Assembly: GCF_001659605.2 (NCBI RefSeq)
Contig: NC_035161.2
Span: forward strand, 39,637,956 to 39,701,955
Direction: 5' to 3'
DNA: 64,000 nucleotides
Source of the DNA: Manihot esculenta
Lineage: Eukaryota > Streptophyta > Magnoliopsida > Malpighiales > Euphorbiaceae
Shown here one piece after another: positions 25,301 through 37,047 of the stretch (positions are counted from its first letter, which is position 1; every line of letters starts with the position of its first letter). The notes under the pieces are model-generated. The model did no database searches. It was not told the DNA's origin and worked only from the letters and a program-made list of their open reading frames with translations. The translations under genes were made by a program, and so were the position numbers.

Positions 25301-26460
25301 ATAACTTTTTTTTTTTTTTCTTATTCATGCTTTCATGGAATGCAACACATCACAGCTAATCACATAAAGGATGGTATTGTCACCATTAGTCCTCAACATC
25401 ACCAAATGCCAAGGGCGTAGAATGGGCCTCACTGGTCTTTCTCTTACATAACATAACATTCCAAAGTGCCAGGGGCGTAGAATGGGCCTCGCTGGTCTTT
25501 CTCTTACATAGTGCCAGGGGCGTAGAATGGGCCTCGCTGGTCTTCCATAACATATCATCATAACATAACCTCATCATAACATAACCTCAGAGGACTATGG
25601 ATCACCCAACAACCATCCACATCAACATCAATTTATGCAATGCAACATATTCGTGAAGTCTAATGCAAACATCCTGAAATATTGCATGGCATAATGATGC
25701 ATGGGCAATGCTTTATGATTCCAAAACTTAAGGAGTTGTTCCAACACTGGTACCAACTCATCCTCAGGCCAACATGTAAGATCTCAGGAGGCCCAAAAGA
25801 TGCCAGGATTGCAAATTATCCCAAGAAATTATACAATTAATAGAAACAAGTCGTAAATAACTTCTATCTGAAGCTTTCTCGTTCAAATCTGTCAACAGTT
25901 TAACAGAGGATATATTAATCTAGAAAGATTTCAACATACTAATACAATAGTTAAAGGCAGCTCGATTTTGGAAGGCTTAATGTCTCAAAAAAAAAAAAGT
26001 TTACCTTATTTTAGCTAATACATATTGATATTACATGTCTATGCTTTTGGAAAAAACACTAAACATCATGTTCATTAAAAATGTCCAAACAAAAATTCAG
26101 CAAGTCAAGACAGCGGCAATAATGGACACTCAGATCCAAATTTGAACTACGGCTGCACAGCTAAAAAAGATGAGCAATCTCTAAAAGAGAAATATGAAGA
26201 AAAAACAAAAGAGAAGGATCTATATTTGTGAACTTACAGGAACTCGGTTTGCGTATTTGGCAATAATATCGCGGGATTCTTCGAGTCTTTCCTCTGAAAT
26301 AAACTGGTTGATTTGAGATGAGAAAAGCAAAGAGAGATCCATTCATATACAAGCAGACAGTGAATGAAAATCCAGAGAACTCAGTGATTGTGAAGAAACA
26401 AAAGAGGAGAAAAAACAAACCGAAAGTGAATTCGTCCTTGAATGACTTCGTCTTCCCCAT
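22382..26460 (-). CDS. ATG8I: Autophagy-related protein 8, clade i/h type, five exons, 125 aa
   Basis: Ubiquitin-like protein conjugated to phosphatidylethanolamine on autophagosome membranes. Exons on the minus strand: 26460-26421, 26293-26238, 24497-24445, 22711-22593, 22491-22382; all introns are GT-AG and the frame closes at TAA. Recognisable text includes [82 protein letters not shown]. The MGKTKSFK N-terminus and MSVGQFV are typical of plant ATG8h/ATG8i and not of ATG8a-g. Unlike my memory of Arabidopsis ATG8h/i, which end at the lipidated Gly, this product has seven more residues (HSNALYL) after Gly118, so it should need ATG4 cleavage. Introns 2 and 3 are long (1.7 kb each) and intron 2 holds an LTR. 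Confidence 0.93.
22712..24444 (-). other. ATG8 intron 3, AT-rich, no embedded gene
   Basis: A 1.7-kb intron. 22750-23260 is of mixed composition with no coding signal; 23270-24080 is extremely AT-rich. No bounded repeat was identified. Confidence 0.5.
24693..25743 (-). mobile_element. LTR sequence (long gypsy-like LTR family), 5'-shortened, in ATG8 intron 2
   Basis: The plus-strand left edge starts TGTAACGACCCG, the reverse complement of the ending CCGGGTCGTTACA of the solo LTR at 55379-57685. Homology runs through the CTACCGGCGCTAGGATC block, the CCCCTAACCCCAG / GGGTTAGGGGA block, the GACCAGCGAGGCC tandem units and GAATATGTTGCATTGCAT. At about 25743 the similarity stops. A 5-bp ACACT occurs directly on both sides (24688-24692 and 25744-25748), and the element would end in CA, so this may be a short LTR variant with its own target duplication. 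However, the TGTAATACCCGG end is absent, so simple 5' truncation with a chance repeat is also possible. It lies antisense to the family's plus orientation, that is, in the same direction as ATG8. Confidence 0.75.
25398..25547 (-). repeat. Three tandem units in the intronic LTR
   Basis: The phrase GGGGCGTAGAATGGGCCTC (first copy GGGCGTAGAATGGGCCTC) occurs three times, near 25415, 25475 and 25515, each followed by a GCTGGTCTTTCTCTTACATA-like tail. The related solo LTR at 56946-57056 has two diverged copies, so the number of units is variable within the family. Overlapping minus-strand ORFs here (25325-25577) are repeats, not genes. Confidence 0.8.
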
Positions 26461-27530
26461 TATCAATCGCAGGATGATAGTATGCACAAAGTGGAGATCA
26501 ACAGAGAGAGGGATAGACAGAGAGGAACAGATAAAGCACGATGACATGACTCCACGTTACATATTAATGATTAGGTGCAGCGTGAGAACCAGAAAATGAA
26601 GAATGGAAGACCAGCCCAAACCACTTGCAGGAATTATGGCTTCTCGGCCCATTATTTATAGCCCATTAAATAGCAAGATGAGCTTCGTAAAGCCAAACGG
26701 CTGCTAGGAATTGTGGCGTCTCCATCATGAAGCTGTTCGCTAAATCTGAAAGTAAAAGGGAATCTGTCAGAAGTGAATGCCCTATCCAAAAGTAAAGTAT
26801 CGGATTCTTACACCATGAAAGAATCACCTCTGTTTGGTATCTTGTGCCACAATTAATCTCCTATTTGACATCCTTAGAGGTACCCTAACAAACTTGACTT
26901 CTGCCCAAACAATTAATTTCTGTTAATCTACCTGAACACATAAATGACTGGCTACTCCCTGTTTTAAGCTAATGTAATGATTTCACAAACAGGACTCTTC
27001 ATCTTTATTTATAAATGAGAAAACTAGATAGCTCAACTTGATCCACAGTGAGGTTGTTCAAATATTTTCATAATGTGTATTTATTTTATTATACTTCTTT
27101 CATTTTTTTTAAATAAAGTGTAAAATTTGAATTTTAAATTTTAAACTCTCTCTCATCCATTAAGTGTTTCAATTTTTAAAATAGAGTTTTATTTTTTATA
27201 AACATGTCAACAATTTTATTTCTCTACAATTTATTATAACTTTATTATCAAGTTTTCACTTTCATTTCATATTTATAAACGATTTTTTCTTCTTTATTAA
27301 GTATCCTTCGTAGATTCAATAATACCAACCTCTACTTCATTTTCTCTTAAAACTTTCTTAATTTTCATTTTTTTACACGCCAACTCCTACACAAGATCAT
27401 TTTCTTCTATACATTTTTTTTTCCTTTGTCTTCTATCGAGAATACCTTCTTAGATTCAAGAACATCAGCATCTCCATTTATTCTTGAAGGATGATTTAAA
27501 TTTTATATTCACTTCTGTACGGACATCCGA
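26461..27530. other. ATG8 promoter/leader and AT-rich intergenic DNA
   Basis: 26461-26620 is the likely ATG8 leader and proximal promoter on the minus strand. Beyond that no gene is recognised; 27060-27530 is T-rich on the plus strand. Confidence 0.4.
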
Positions 27531-27619
27531 CATCTATATAAAAAGACACTTTATTTCATTTTTGTATCATTTTCATTATTCTTTTGAATTCTTTTCACTA
27601 TTCAGCGGTATATTTTGCT

Positions 27620-27796
27620 ATGATGAAAAGAAAAAAGATACATAAATATTATATTGTTTTTGAAGGTGTTAACCCTGGAATATACACTTTTTGGCACAAA
27701 TGTGCACCTAATATTATTGGAGTTAGCAAGAGATTATATAAATCTTATATTACAAAAGCAGAGGCTATTAAAGTATACAACTATTATGTTGAATAA
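27620..27796 (+). CDS. Small ORF with RNase H1 hybrid-binding / viroplasmin-like domain, possibly a relic
   Basis: From ATG 27620 the 58-residue product contains KKIHKYYIVFEGVNPGIYTF and then a Tyr-Lys-Ser-Tyr and Ala-Glu-Ala pattern. This is the fold-defining pattern of the small domain shared by the N-terminus of cellular RNase H1 and viroplasmin-type proteins (Pfam Cauli_VI), which binds RNA-DNA hybrids. A TATAAAAAG box lies at about 27537. The frame ends at TAA 27794-27796, but the same frame stays open for some 55 more codons to about 27970, so one stop may have shortened a longer protein. Plants carry many free-standing copies of this domain near transposon debris. Whether it is expressed is unknown. 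Confidence 0.5.
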   Translation: MMKRKKIHKYYIVFEGVNPGIYTFWHKCAPNIIGVSKRLYKSYITKAEAIKVYNYYVE

Positions 27797-28552
27797 AAAA
27801 GGGATGTGAGTTTATCTGTAGATGAAGAACCTTCATCATGTGCAACAACATCAAATGCAAGAGTTATAGATGAAGCGAATGAATTTGATAATGCAAATTT
27901 CAATCAGTTGATGGTTGCTTTATTTGTTAGGATGTATATAAGATTTTGTTCTTCAACAAATAATAAATTTTGATGGAATATAATATTTCTTGCACTTTTA
28001 TGTCTACTAGTTGTTTAATATTTCAATTAAAGTGTTACAAATAATATTAAGAAAATAAGATATTTGCTGAAAAAATGATAACGTAATAATTATTAAGAAT
28101 ATGAAATTATATCAATTTTATTTTTTAACGCTAAGTTTAACAGTTATTTTTAAGACTTATTTGCTGACAAAATATATATAACAGGTTATATTATTTAAAT
28201 AAAGTAGACTTTATAAATGAAAAAACCGTCATGCAAATTTTATGCAAATAAAATAGACTTTAAGTTTTAATTCAATAAGTTCATGCAATCACAAAAAAAA
28301 AATTAATTGACTGAATTATAACATGGAAACACATGCATGACAATTTGGTTTTTATGTTTTTATTATATTACTAGTGATAATATATAAAATATTTAATAAT
28401 GTAAAAAGCAAGTAATCAATGAATCATAATAAAAATAAATATCTCATAGAAAAAGGTCTAACACCACTATTTTCATTTGAAGTATTAACAAAAAGGATTA
28501 CAATATTTGTAAATGATCTCCATTCAAAACAAAATAAATAAAAACGCATTCT

Positions 28553-28852
28553 TCAAAAAGAAATTTCATTCCATAAGGATAACTGCAACCTATCATATTT
28601 CAAAAGAATCATTTCTTTGTGAACTCTTTCTTTTTCGTTTTCAATGACTTCCATCATCATTTCATACACATTCAAGAGTGAAAAATCTTGCAACATCATC
28701 ACATTTATATCATCTTCTCCGTACAAATTCACCATCCTATTAATTAGTTGTTTGATTTCTTCATTCAAATCAATCATCTGACTTCTTATAAGTTACATTG
28801 TTTCCAATGTAGCAGGTGAAGTTGACATTATCCACTTATTCTCAATTTCCAT
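28553..28852 (-). pseudogene. Small acidic helical ORF with one in-frame stop
   Basis: From a minus-strand ATG at 28852 the frame runs 100 codons to the stop at 28553, interrupted once by TAA after codon 19. The downstream part starts at ATG 28777 (74 aa: MIDLNEEIKQLINRMVNLYG onward) and is rich in Glu, Met and Leu, with a heptad-like pattern that could form a coiled coil. I recognise no family. It lies 0.75 kb from the hybrid-binding-domain ORF, on the other strand, and could be part of the same dead mobile element. Confidence 0.35.
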
Positions 28853-29978
28853 TGTAGAAGGAGAGTTGGGCGAAAAGTCTTGAAGAAAATAAGTGGTATG
28901 CTATTGAGTTAAAGATGTACTTTTATAAGTTGTATGTACAACTATATATAGATCACAAGTCATGCAAGGCATTAACAATGGCACAATAATTTAGCATGCC
29001 TTCATTTAAAATTGTTTGGCTCAATATATTTTAGAGTTTCAAGATAATATTATGTTTAGGTAGGTTTGAAAATGGAACAATAAAGTACGGGAGTAATTGT
29101 AATAAGTCTTTATAGCTTCTAATGTTATTAAAGTTGAATTGTACATGCATGAAATGAGCCTTTGTTGTTATAGTTTAAGTTAACTGCAACATGTATATAT
29201 TTACTTATACAATTCTTAATAGTTGACGTGTTAAATCTATATATAAAGTTATTATTGTATTATATCAAATTACAAAGTGTCGTAATAATTTATCTAAAAT
29301 ATATATTGTAATATACTAGTATTTGATGTTTGAAGTAAAAAAAATAATATTTGATGTTAAAATAAAAAAAAGTATTTGAGGTAATTAAGTTAATTTCTCT
29401 ATATGTTATTATATATATATCTATATATTGGAATTATCATCTTCATGACTTAATATATCTGGCCTTCTAATTATGACATGAAACATAATATGTGTTGGTT
29501 CATTTGCATTCATGATGAACTCTACTTCATCAATTTTTCTCATTTATGTACTGTGACAAATTGAATCCATCCCTTTTCAATTCTCCCTTTGCCAATTCTA
29601 CTTTCTTGTTAGACCTCGGCACATATTCACACCTTCAATGAAGATCATGCTCACTGTTACAAATATATATAGTCTTCCTCTCAAATTCAATGTGAGATCT
29701 TACAAAATCGATAGGAATGTTCTGTTTGATAAGACAAATATAAAAAAAAAATGTTTTAGCATCAATTAGAAATCATGATAAATGAGTTTTGGCAAATCAA
29801 TAATGATAAAATTGAAATACAAATGAGTCAAATAATATTAAGGATTATCATTTTATACTTGTAATCATGCTTGTTCATATGATAAATAAACATGTGATCT
29901 TCTACTATTTGTAGTATTACAATAACATTCACTAGAAAATAATAATAAATTTAAGTTATGAAAATTGTGACATGATAG
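28853..29978. other. AT-rich intergenic DNA
   Basis: No gene or bounded repeat recognised. Confidence 0.45.
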
Positions 29979-30422
29979 CTATTTGCAAATTCTTATTGAA
30001 AAAAATAAATTAGCATGATAATTAACCGTCAGATTATCATTCTCGACATCTTCTTCACTGTCATCAAAGCTATCCTCATCATCCGCACTTTCTTCATCAG
30101 AGATGTTAATTACATCAGCTTGTATTGAATTACTAGTATTAGCAGATGACCGGAATGGAGGTCGAGTGTTGCAATTAAATTCAGATCCATTTCTCTTCAA
30201 TATGTAGATTTTCATTTTCTCACTCGAAATAACTTTAAAACTCATAACCCACAAGGGTTGTATGTTATGCCAAACAATCAAGTGATCAATTCCAGCATCA
30301 ATGTAATGCTTAAGTTCATGTTTACGAGGCAAATGTTCCACTCTTACTCTTACCCTCCATGAATGTTGTTGGTTACCTTGAATACATAGTATGATATACT
30401 TTGGAGGTGGCCTGGAATCACC
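29979..30422 (-). CDS. Partial ORF, possible B3-like DNA-binding fragment with acidic tail
   Basis: On the minus strand an acceptor-like CTACAG at 30428-30423 opens a frame from 30422 to the stop at 29979. It reads GDSRPPPKYIILCIQ, then SWRVRVRVEHLPRKHELKHY, an Ile-Asp-Ala-Gly-Ile segment with WHNIQPLWVMSFKVI, and an acidic run (SDEESADDEDSFDDSEED). The W-V core, an Arg/Tyr before a GI/GW-like helix, and a final beta strand resemble a degenerate plant REM-type B3 domain. The match is weak. No upstream exon was found, so this is either a gene fragment or the last exon of a gene I cannot trace. Confidence 0.3.
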   Translation of the reverse strand, partial: GDSRPPPKYIILCIQGNQQHSWRVRVRVEHLPRKHELKHYIDAGIDHLIVWHNIQPLWVMSFKVISSEKMKIYILKRNGSEFNCNTRPPFRSSANTSNSIQADVINISDEESADDEDSFDDSEEDVENDNLTVNYHANLFFSIRICK

Positions 30423-30832
30423 CTGTAGTAAAAATCATATTGCTTGTAGTTTATTGTGATCTTCAACTAGAGAGAGAGAGATTATTTTCAATCAATTATT
30501 CATTTGCAAGGAGAGGGTTCTCTTTCAGGTTTGATCAAAGAGAAAAATGAAACGCATGTGAAACGGTGAGTTTAAAAACAGATAAAATTATAGCACGAAA
30601 AGGTTGTAAATTTGAAATTTAAATTTTTTTGACAATATAAAAAACCACATCGTAATAGGAATGACTTAAATTAGTTAAAAATATTTTAAATTATATTAAA
30701 TTTTATAAATGATATTTTTTGTGATTTAAATTAGTATTTAATTTGGTATGATGATTAAACATAAATTTAATTTGAACATTACAATTAAATAATTTATTAA
30801 ATTATCATCTACAATTTATTAATTAATTAATT

Positions 30833-31500
30833 GACACTATAATTATAATATAAATCTATAACATAAAATTGAGATATATGACTTAAATATAATATCTCAT
30901 ATACTATATAGAACTTAAATTTAAATTTTGATATGTGATTTAAATTTAAAATCCCATAGAGTATAGCCAAAATCGACACTATAATTATAATATAAATTTA
31001 GTCATGCGTAATTGAGATATGTGACTTAAATTTAAAATCTTATACAATAAAGTCAAAATCGACATTATAATTATAATATAAACTTAGTCATGTGTAATTG
31101 AGATATGTGACTTAAATTTAAAATCTCATACAGTAAAGTCATAATCAACCCTATGATTATAATATAAATTTAGTCATGCGTAATTGAGATATGTAACTTA
31201 AATTTAAAATCTTATATAATATAGTCAAAATCGACATTATAATTATAATATAAACTTAATCATGCGTAATTGAGATATGTAACTTAAATTTAAAATCTCA
31301 TATAGTATAGTTAAAATCGACACTATAATTATAATATAAATTTAATCATGCGTAATTGAGATATGTGACTTAAATTTAAAATCTCATTCAATATAGTCAA
31401 AATTGACCATATGATTATAATATAAATTTAATCATATATAATTGAAATATGTCATTTAAATTTAAAAATCTCATATTGTAAAGTCAAAATTGACATGTGA
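30833..31500 (+). repeat. Tandem array, about 86-bp unit, 7-8 copies
   Basis: The unit contains ACTATAATTATAATATAAAT, then GTAATTGAGATATGTGACTT, then AAATTTAAAATCTCATA and a TAAAGTCAAAATCGAC spacer. Successive units start near 30974, 31059, 31144, 31230 and 31317, and more diverged copies lie at both ends. The unit is very AT-rich and non-coding. It runs directly into the TA microsatellite. Confidence 0.85.
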
Positions 31501-31509
31501 TTTAAATGT

Positions 31510-31514
<5 letters not shown>

Positions 31515-31582
<68 letters not shown>
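31515..31582. repeat. (TA)34 microsatellite
   Basis: An uninterrupted TA dinucleotide tract of about 68 bp lies immediately after the 86-bp tandem array. It is likely to vary in length between individuals, and assemblies often compress such tracts. Confidence 0.95.
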
Positions 31583-31586
<4 letters not shown>

Positions 31587-31829
31587 AATTAAAATCATTG
31601 AATTAAATATTAAACCTTACTATAATTCATATTATTAAATTATTAATAAATTTTATATATTATAAATCAGTTTGATTTTAATCTTTATGATATCATTTTA
31701 TAATAAAATAATAAATAATATTATAATAGCACTTGCTTATACGTACTGTATGTATCAATAATGATGGAATGTGAATGGTCGTGTACGTGTAAATGTTCAT
31801 TCAATTTCTTTAATACAGTGGTAAGTATA

Positions 31830-32289
31830 GGTGAGTATTCGGTCAGTTCGATTCAAAACTGAACCGAACCGAATAAACTGAAAATTAAAATTTTAGTATT
31901 TATGAAAATTGAATCGAATCGATTTTGATCAGAAACCAAATTGAATTAGTCTGATTCAATTTGATTTAATTTGGTTTGATCGATTTTAATTTTTAATAAA
32001 TTTTTTATTTTTTATACTTTATTTTTAATATTTTAAAATTTAATTAAAATATTTTAATCTTAATATAATTTAATTTCTCTATATTATTGAAAATAACATA
32101 TTATTATTACTAATCGGTTCGGTTCAGTTTTTTTAATTTTTTATGATCAAAACTGAACCAAACTGAAATAATTGAAATTTTTAAAATTAAAAATTAAACC
32201 GAACCGAATTGAATAAAAAACCGAATCGAATTTTGAAATTAATTCGATTCGGTCAATTTTTTCAATTTGAACAGAATACTGTTCATCCC
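31830..32289. mobile_element. MITE-like repeat rich in AACCGAACCGAA
   Basis: The left end, GGTGAGTATTCGG, and the reverse complement of the right end, GGGATGAACAGTATTC, are imperfect inverted repeats. Both sides are flanked by TA. The interior is built from forward and inverted copies of GAACCGAACCGAAT / TTCGGTTCGG motifs, giving strong self-complementarity. Elements with a GGGTGAGCATTCGGTT-like end are common dispersed repeats in plants. The superfamily is unassigned; a TA target would fit Tc1/mariner, but TA is expected by chance in this sequence. Confidence 0.55.
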
Positions 32290-35200
32290 TAATCGTAAGA
32301 ATATGGATCGGTATACTCATTAAGCAATCTTTCTTGTTTATTTCTATAGTACCCATTTTATCAACGTTACTCTTTCTACAATTTAAAAATATCACATATT
32401 ATTCACTTACGATTTTTCTTATTCAAAGATATTATATACAAAATCTTTATTTATACTATTTAATATAGTGCATGTTATAAATCAAGTAAATTTTTCAATC
32501 ATCATCTCTAAATATTATGAGTGGGTAGAAAAAATAAATATTAAAATAAATATAATTTTTAATTATTATTTATCTTAAAATTGATATCATAATTTATGTT
32601 TTTTACTAAAAAGAAAATATATAATTAGGGAAAAATTAAAAAATAAAAAAATTATAATTTGAAGGATTAATGTATTTTTAAAATCGATAATCATAAATAT
32701 AATATTTTAAATTGATTAGATTCATTTTAACACTAGTAAATGTGGCTGACTCGAGTCATCAATCATGATCCAAGAAATAAAATATCGTACTGAGAGATGC
32801 ATGCTTGTAGTTTATTTATGATTTGGAGGCACTTATGACGCTATTTTTCTAGTGCAGGTGAGTTGAATGGTGTGTGAGTTTAGCCACAGTCACATGCCTC
32901 TATCTTAGACATGTGTTCATTAATGCATATGGTCTGCCTCTCCACGGGCGGATTGAAGGTACGGCAAGGGCACGTGCCGTATCAACGGTCGAAAAATGCT
33001 TTGAAGGGGATGCAGGTGTCACAGCGGCGCAGCTGGTATCCTACCAAAGGAAGCTTCTGGCTCTGTCACTGTACCTCTCCTTTCTTGGTCTTTCCCGAGT
33101 CACCAATCGCTCATTCATAGCCTTATTTTATTGTTTATACATGATTTTAAGGAGAGGCATGATTAATGTGGACAATTTTATGAGAGGCATGACTCAAGCT
33201 ATTAATTCAGTGGATCCAATTGTCCCTCTCTTCTTCACAATTCTTTCCAAAATTCTATTCAATTCATTTCTCTTCTTTTTTAAAAAAAATTTTATCTTTT
33301 AAAATAAAATATAAATCTTCTACTGATCGTATTATCTTTTTTACAATAATAATTCAAACCATCCAAACTATACGTTGTTAATAATGATTTTAATGTTTCT
33401 ATTCTATATTAAATACAAATATAATAAAAAAGTTAATAAAAATTATTGTTTAACTAAAATAATTATTATTTTTAATTTATAAAAAAATAATAAAATGATA
33501 AAAATTATAAGACAGAGGAGAAAGAATTTAATTGTTTGATTATATAATATAGTCAAAATAAGTTAACCCTATTTGTTTTTATATTTTTAGTTTTCTATCT
33601 CTAAGATATTGTACAGCAGGGCCCTTTGATTAAGTTTTCCTTGTTCATTTTTGTCAAATGCAACCTTTCTTTTACTTTCCCCTTCTGCATGCAGTTCTGA
33701 GCTGCTGAGGATATAATGACAGCAAAAAAATATAATAAAAAAACGTGTAATTACAAAAGAGAGAGAGACAGCCATGCACACGTCATTATTATGATGATAT
33801 CATCAACCATTAAGATATAAACAATAATGACAGTGCCGGTCCAGCTGGAATATTATAATTAAATTTAAATTATCAAATTATTTTATTTAAACTTAAAATT
33901 ATAGAATTCTGATTAATAAAAGTTTTCATGTCTAGAATTACTTTTCTTTATGTTATGTTTGAATGGATGGAAAATAATAGGAAAGGAAAATAATTTTTTA
34001 TTTTATTTGAATTGAAGGAAAATATTAAAAAAAAAAGAAAATAAAGATGAAAAATACTAAATTAAAATTACTATTCAATTTCTCTCCATTTTAAAGAAAA
34101 AGTAGGTAAAAATAAATGTAATTACTTTTTTATCTTTATAATTATAAAGTGTAAAACAAATATTTTTTTAATAAAAAATTATACATTTGGTGATTCCAGT
34201 TTTAATTTATCAAATAATGTGATGTATCTTTTACGGAACGAATCAAGCTGAGCGCTTGTTACATAGTAAAACTTTTTTTTTTAACTGCTAGTAAAACTTC
34301 ATTAACTTAATATTATGAATGTCAAAAAAATAATAAATAATATTAAAAAATTAAATATTTAGATGCAGCTAATAATTTAGTGATAGAAAAATGCACCTTA
34401 GCAACCACGCGTAGAAAGGGCACGTGACGGTTGGGCCAAGCTTTTGGGAATCCATGTTGTCTTTTCGTGGGTGGGAACCGCACCTAGCTTTGCTCCAAAC
34501 AAATCCCAACTGCCCCACTTCTCTAGTTGTTGCCTCGTCGTTTCGCGTATAAACTTTTCTTCTCTTCTGGCTGGCTCAGCTTGGCTCAACTTGGCTCATG
34601 GTCCCACACAGGTTCATATATAATTACTATTATTTAACTTTCTAAAAAATCATTTTAATTTGTATCACTTAGTTCCCATTTGGTTGGTGGCCAAACTTGA
34701 GGAGTCTCTGATTTTGACTTCCTAACCACACCATCCATCAAAGAATGGCTTCGTTGATGCCCAACCAACCATCGTCATCACTTTTTCCTTTTATGTCAAA
34801 TTATTTGTGAAATTATTTTGTTTTATAATCCAAATACACTACAAATACAGATTAAGTATTTAAAAAATAAAATTAAACATTCATTTGAACGACCTTAGTT
34901 GAAAAATATTTTTTAATTGCAAAGCTAAATATCAATTTAATTGCATATAATGATCGCTTCAAATTAATAATTAAATATTTACTTCACAATAAAAATAGTC
35001 CAATTTTATATATTACATTTTGAAAAATCCTCTTCGTTTTTTCAAATCATCAAGATACTAGAAATATTAATCATGTTGAACTTTCTGTTTATTAAAATTC
35101 AAATGGTTTTAATAGTAAAGTCAAAGTTTGCTTTATAGTCTTAATTTGGAAATAGTTTAATAATTTTTCTTACCAACCATATGTTATTTGCAGAAGGTAG

Positions 35201-36900
35201 GTGAGAGAAAGCAACACTAATAACTCCTCCATTAGAATCTATCATTCAAATTTTTTAAATTACCACTAAAATAAAAAAATGTAAATTTTGAAATTGAAAA
35301 AAATTATTAAATATTTTTTATATTTTTTTACCATACTTTAAAATATGCATTTCAAAGTTCTATTGAATTGAAAAAAAAAAGTGAATGAATAGAAAAATTA
35401 AATCACAATATAATTTAATCGCTTAAATTAAATTTAAAAAAATTAAAGTGATAATAAATAAAATAAATTCATATACCAAACAGTACCACAAACTAAACAC
35501 AATTATGATCGATTCCTAATATCATCCTACCTCATATAATTGACTTACTGCATCAAGAGTAATACTTTGATAATAATGCCGATTAACAAATCAACTCAAT
35601 ACATTAGAAAAAAAAACAATAAGAAAATACAGTCTAAACAGACTTCAATTATAAATTATAAATATTAATAACAAAATAAATGAAAAAGTTCTAAATAACT
35701 AAAATTATTTTTGAATCGATATCACGCTAAGAGATAAATAGAGCTCATAGTTATCAATGGTAAAAAAAAGCAGTAGCCATTGAAATCAACGCGATTCTAA
35801 AATAATTACTTTTAATGTTTGAAATCCCTTCCTAAAAAGTCAAACATAGTGTAAACTTTTATCTACGAAATTTAAAAAATATATTGTGAAAAATTATTAG
35901 AAATTTATAAAAATAAAAAATTATTAAAAGTAAAACTAACATTACGCCCATTCATAGTGAAGAAAACTAGAGATGGGGCAGCTACATTAGAGAAAAAACA
36001 AATTTGAAAAATATTATCTTTCTCTTACTTAAAAGGCAAAAGAGTACAATCAAAACAGAGGACGTGTTCAACAAACTCAAACCAATATTAGTGATAGGTC
36101 AAAAATCACCTTATGAATTCTGTCATTTTCGATTTCTACTCTCTCTTTCTCTTTCTTCTTCCTTTCCTAGGCATTTGGCTGAACGGTTTAATAAACCGCT
36201 ATTATTTATATATATACATCTTTAATCAAATTGAAAAAATACATTTAACATAATATAACATGAGAAAACATGTACATAATATGCTTATTAAAAAAATTGC
36301 CTTTGCACCCTTTGTCGGCTCTGTAGTGTCGGCGAAGCTTAATATACCAAAAACACCCATGACAACACTAGCGTACAGCCTTTCCAACGGGGACAGCTTT
36401 GTACTTTCAGATTGTGCTTTTTTAAATTATTACGTTTCTTCGATCGCTTTCGAGAGTCAATCAATCAAATAAATACTTCTTTATTTTAAAATTTTAATTA
36501 TATAAACCATTTTTTAAATTGAACTAAAATGTAGTGTATAATAAGCGAAAATTTTAAGGTGCAGGCGTTGACGACACGAGCGACGCTGAGCGTGGGATTA
36601 ACCATTCGGCTTTCCAGGCAGCAAACCGAAACCCAAGAAGAACCAAAGCCAACGGCTCAAGCCACCAACCGATAAGGGGTTGGTGAATGACCGGCCATTT
36701 CCCTGTTAATTTTCATAAATAAAAAATTATCAATTAGCCAGTTGATACTTTTCAAAGCCTTCCCAATCTCTCTTCCACCAACCCCAACCAATCCCACGCC
36801 TCCAAATTCTGACATCCAACGGCTATATTTGTTCCCCAAATCAATTAGTAACCCTCAGATGCAGATTCTCCAATAAATTAAAAAGAATCTTAACTGCTCC
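32290..36900. other. Gene-poor AT-rich region
   Basis: About 4.6 kb with no convincing gene. Two less AT-rich islands stand out. 32930-33110 has overlapping open frames (32874-33302 and 32911-33120) but no domain I recognise. 34390-34610 contains a CACGTG at about 34421 and an ACGCGT. 36560-36900 is the distal promoter region of the SAM synthetase gene. The remainder is A/T-run sequence. Confidence 0.45.
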
Positions 36901-36931
36901 ATCCGGTTACCAGTTAGCAGGTCCCTTGGTC

Positions 36932-36939
36932 TATAAATA
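36932..36939 (+). promoter_or_regulatory. TATA box of the SAM synthetase gene
   Basis: TATAAATA, about 30 bp before the presumed start of transcription near 36965 and about 115 bp before the leader intron donor. Confidence 0.7.
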
Positions 36940-37047
36940 GCGGGTGCCAGGAGGACGACAATCGTCGAGCCGCTCGCAGTACCGCTTGTTTTGAGGTCTG
37001 GTTAGAGCACACAAAGGTCTAGATTCGTATTCTGACTCTAGTCTAAG

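Noticed and set aside
32874..33302. Overlapping ORFs in a less AT-rich island
   Set aside because: Two frames are open over the same bases and neither shows a recognisable motif; probably decayed sequence of unknown origin.
34398..34589. 63-codon minus-strand ORF near a CACGTG
   Set aside because: No family match and no supporting gene structure; the G-box alone is not evidence of a promoter.
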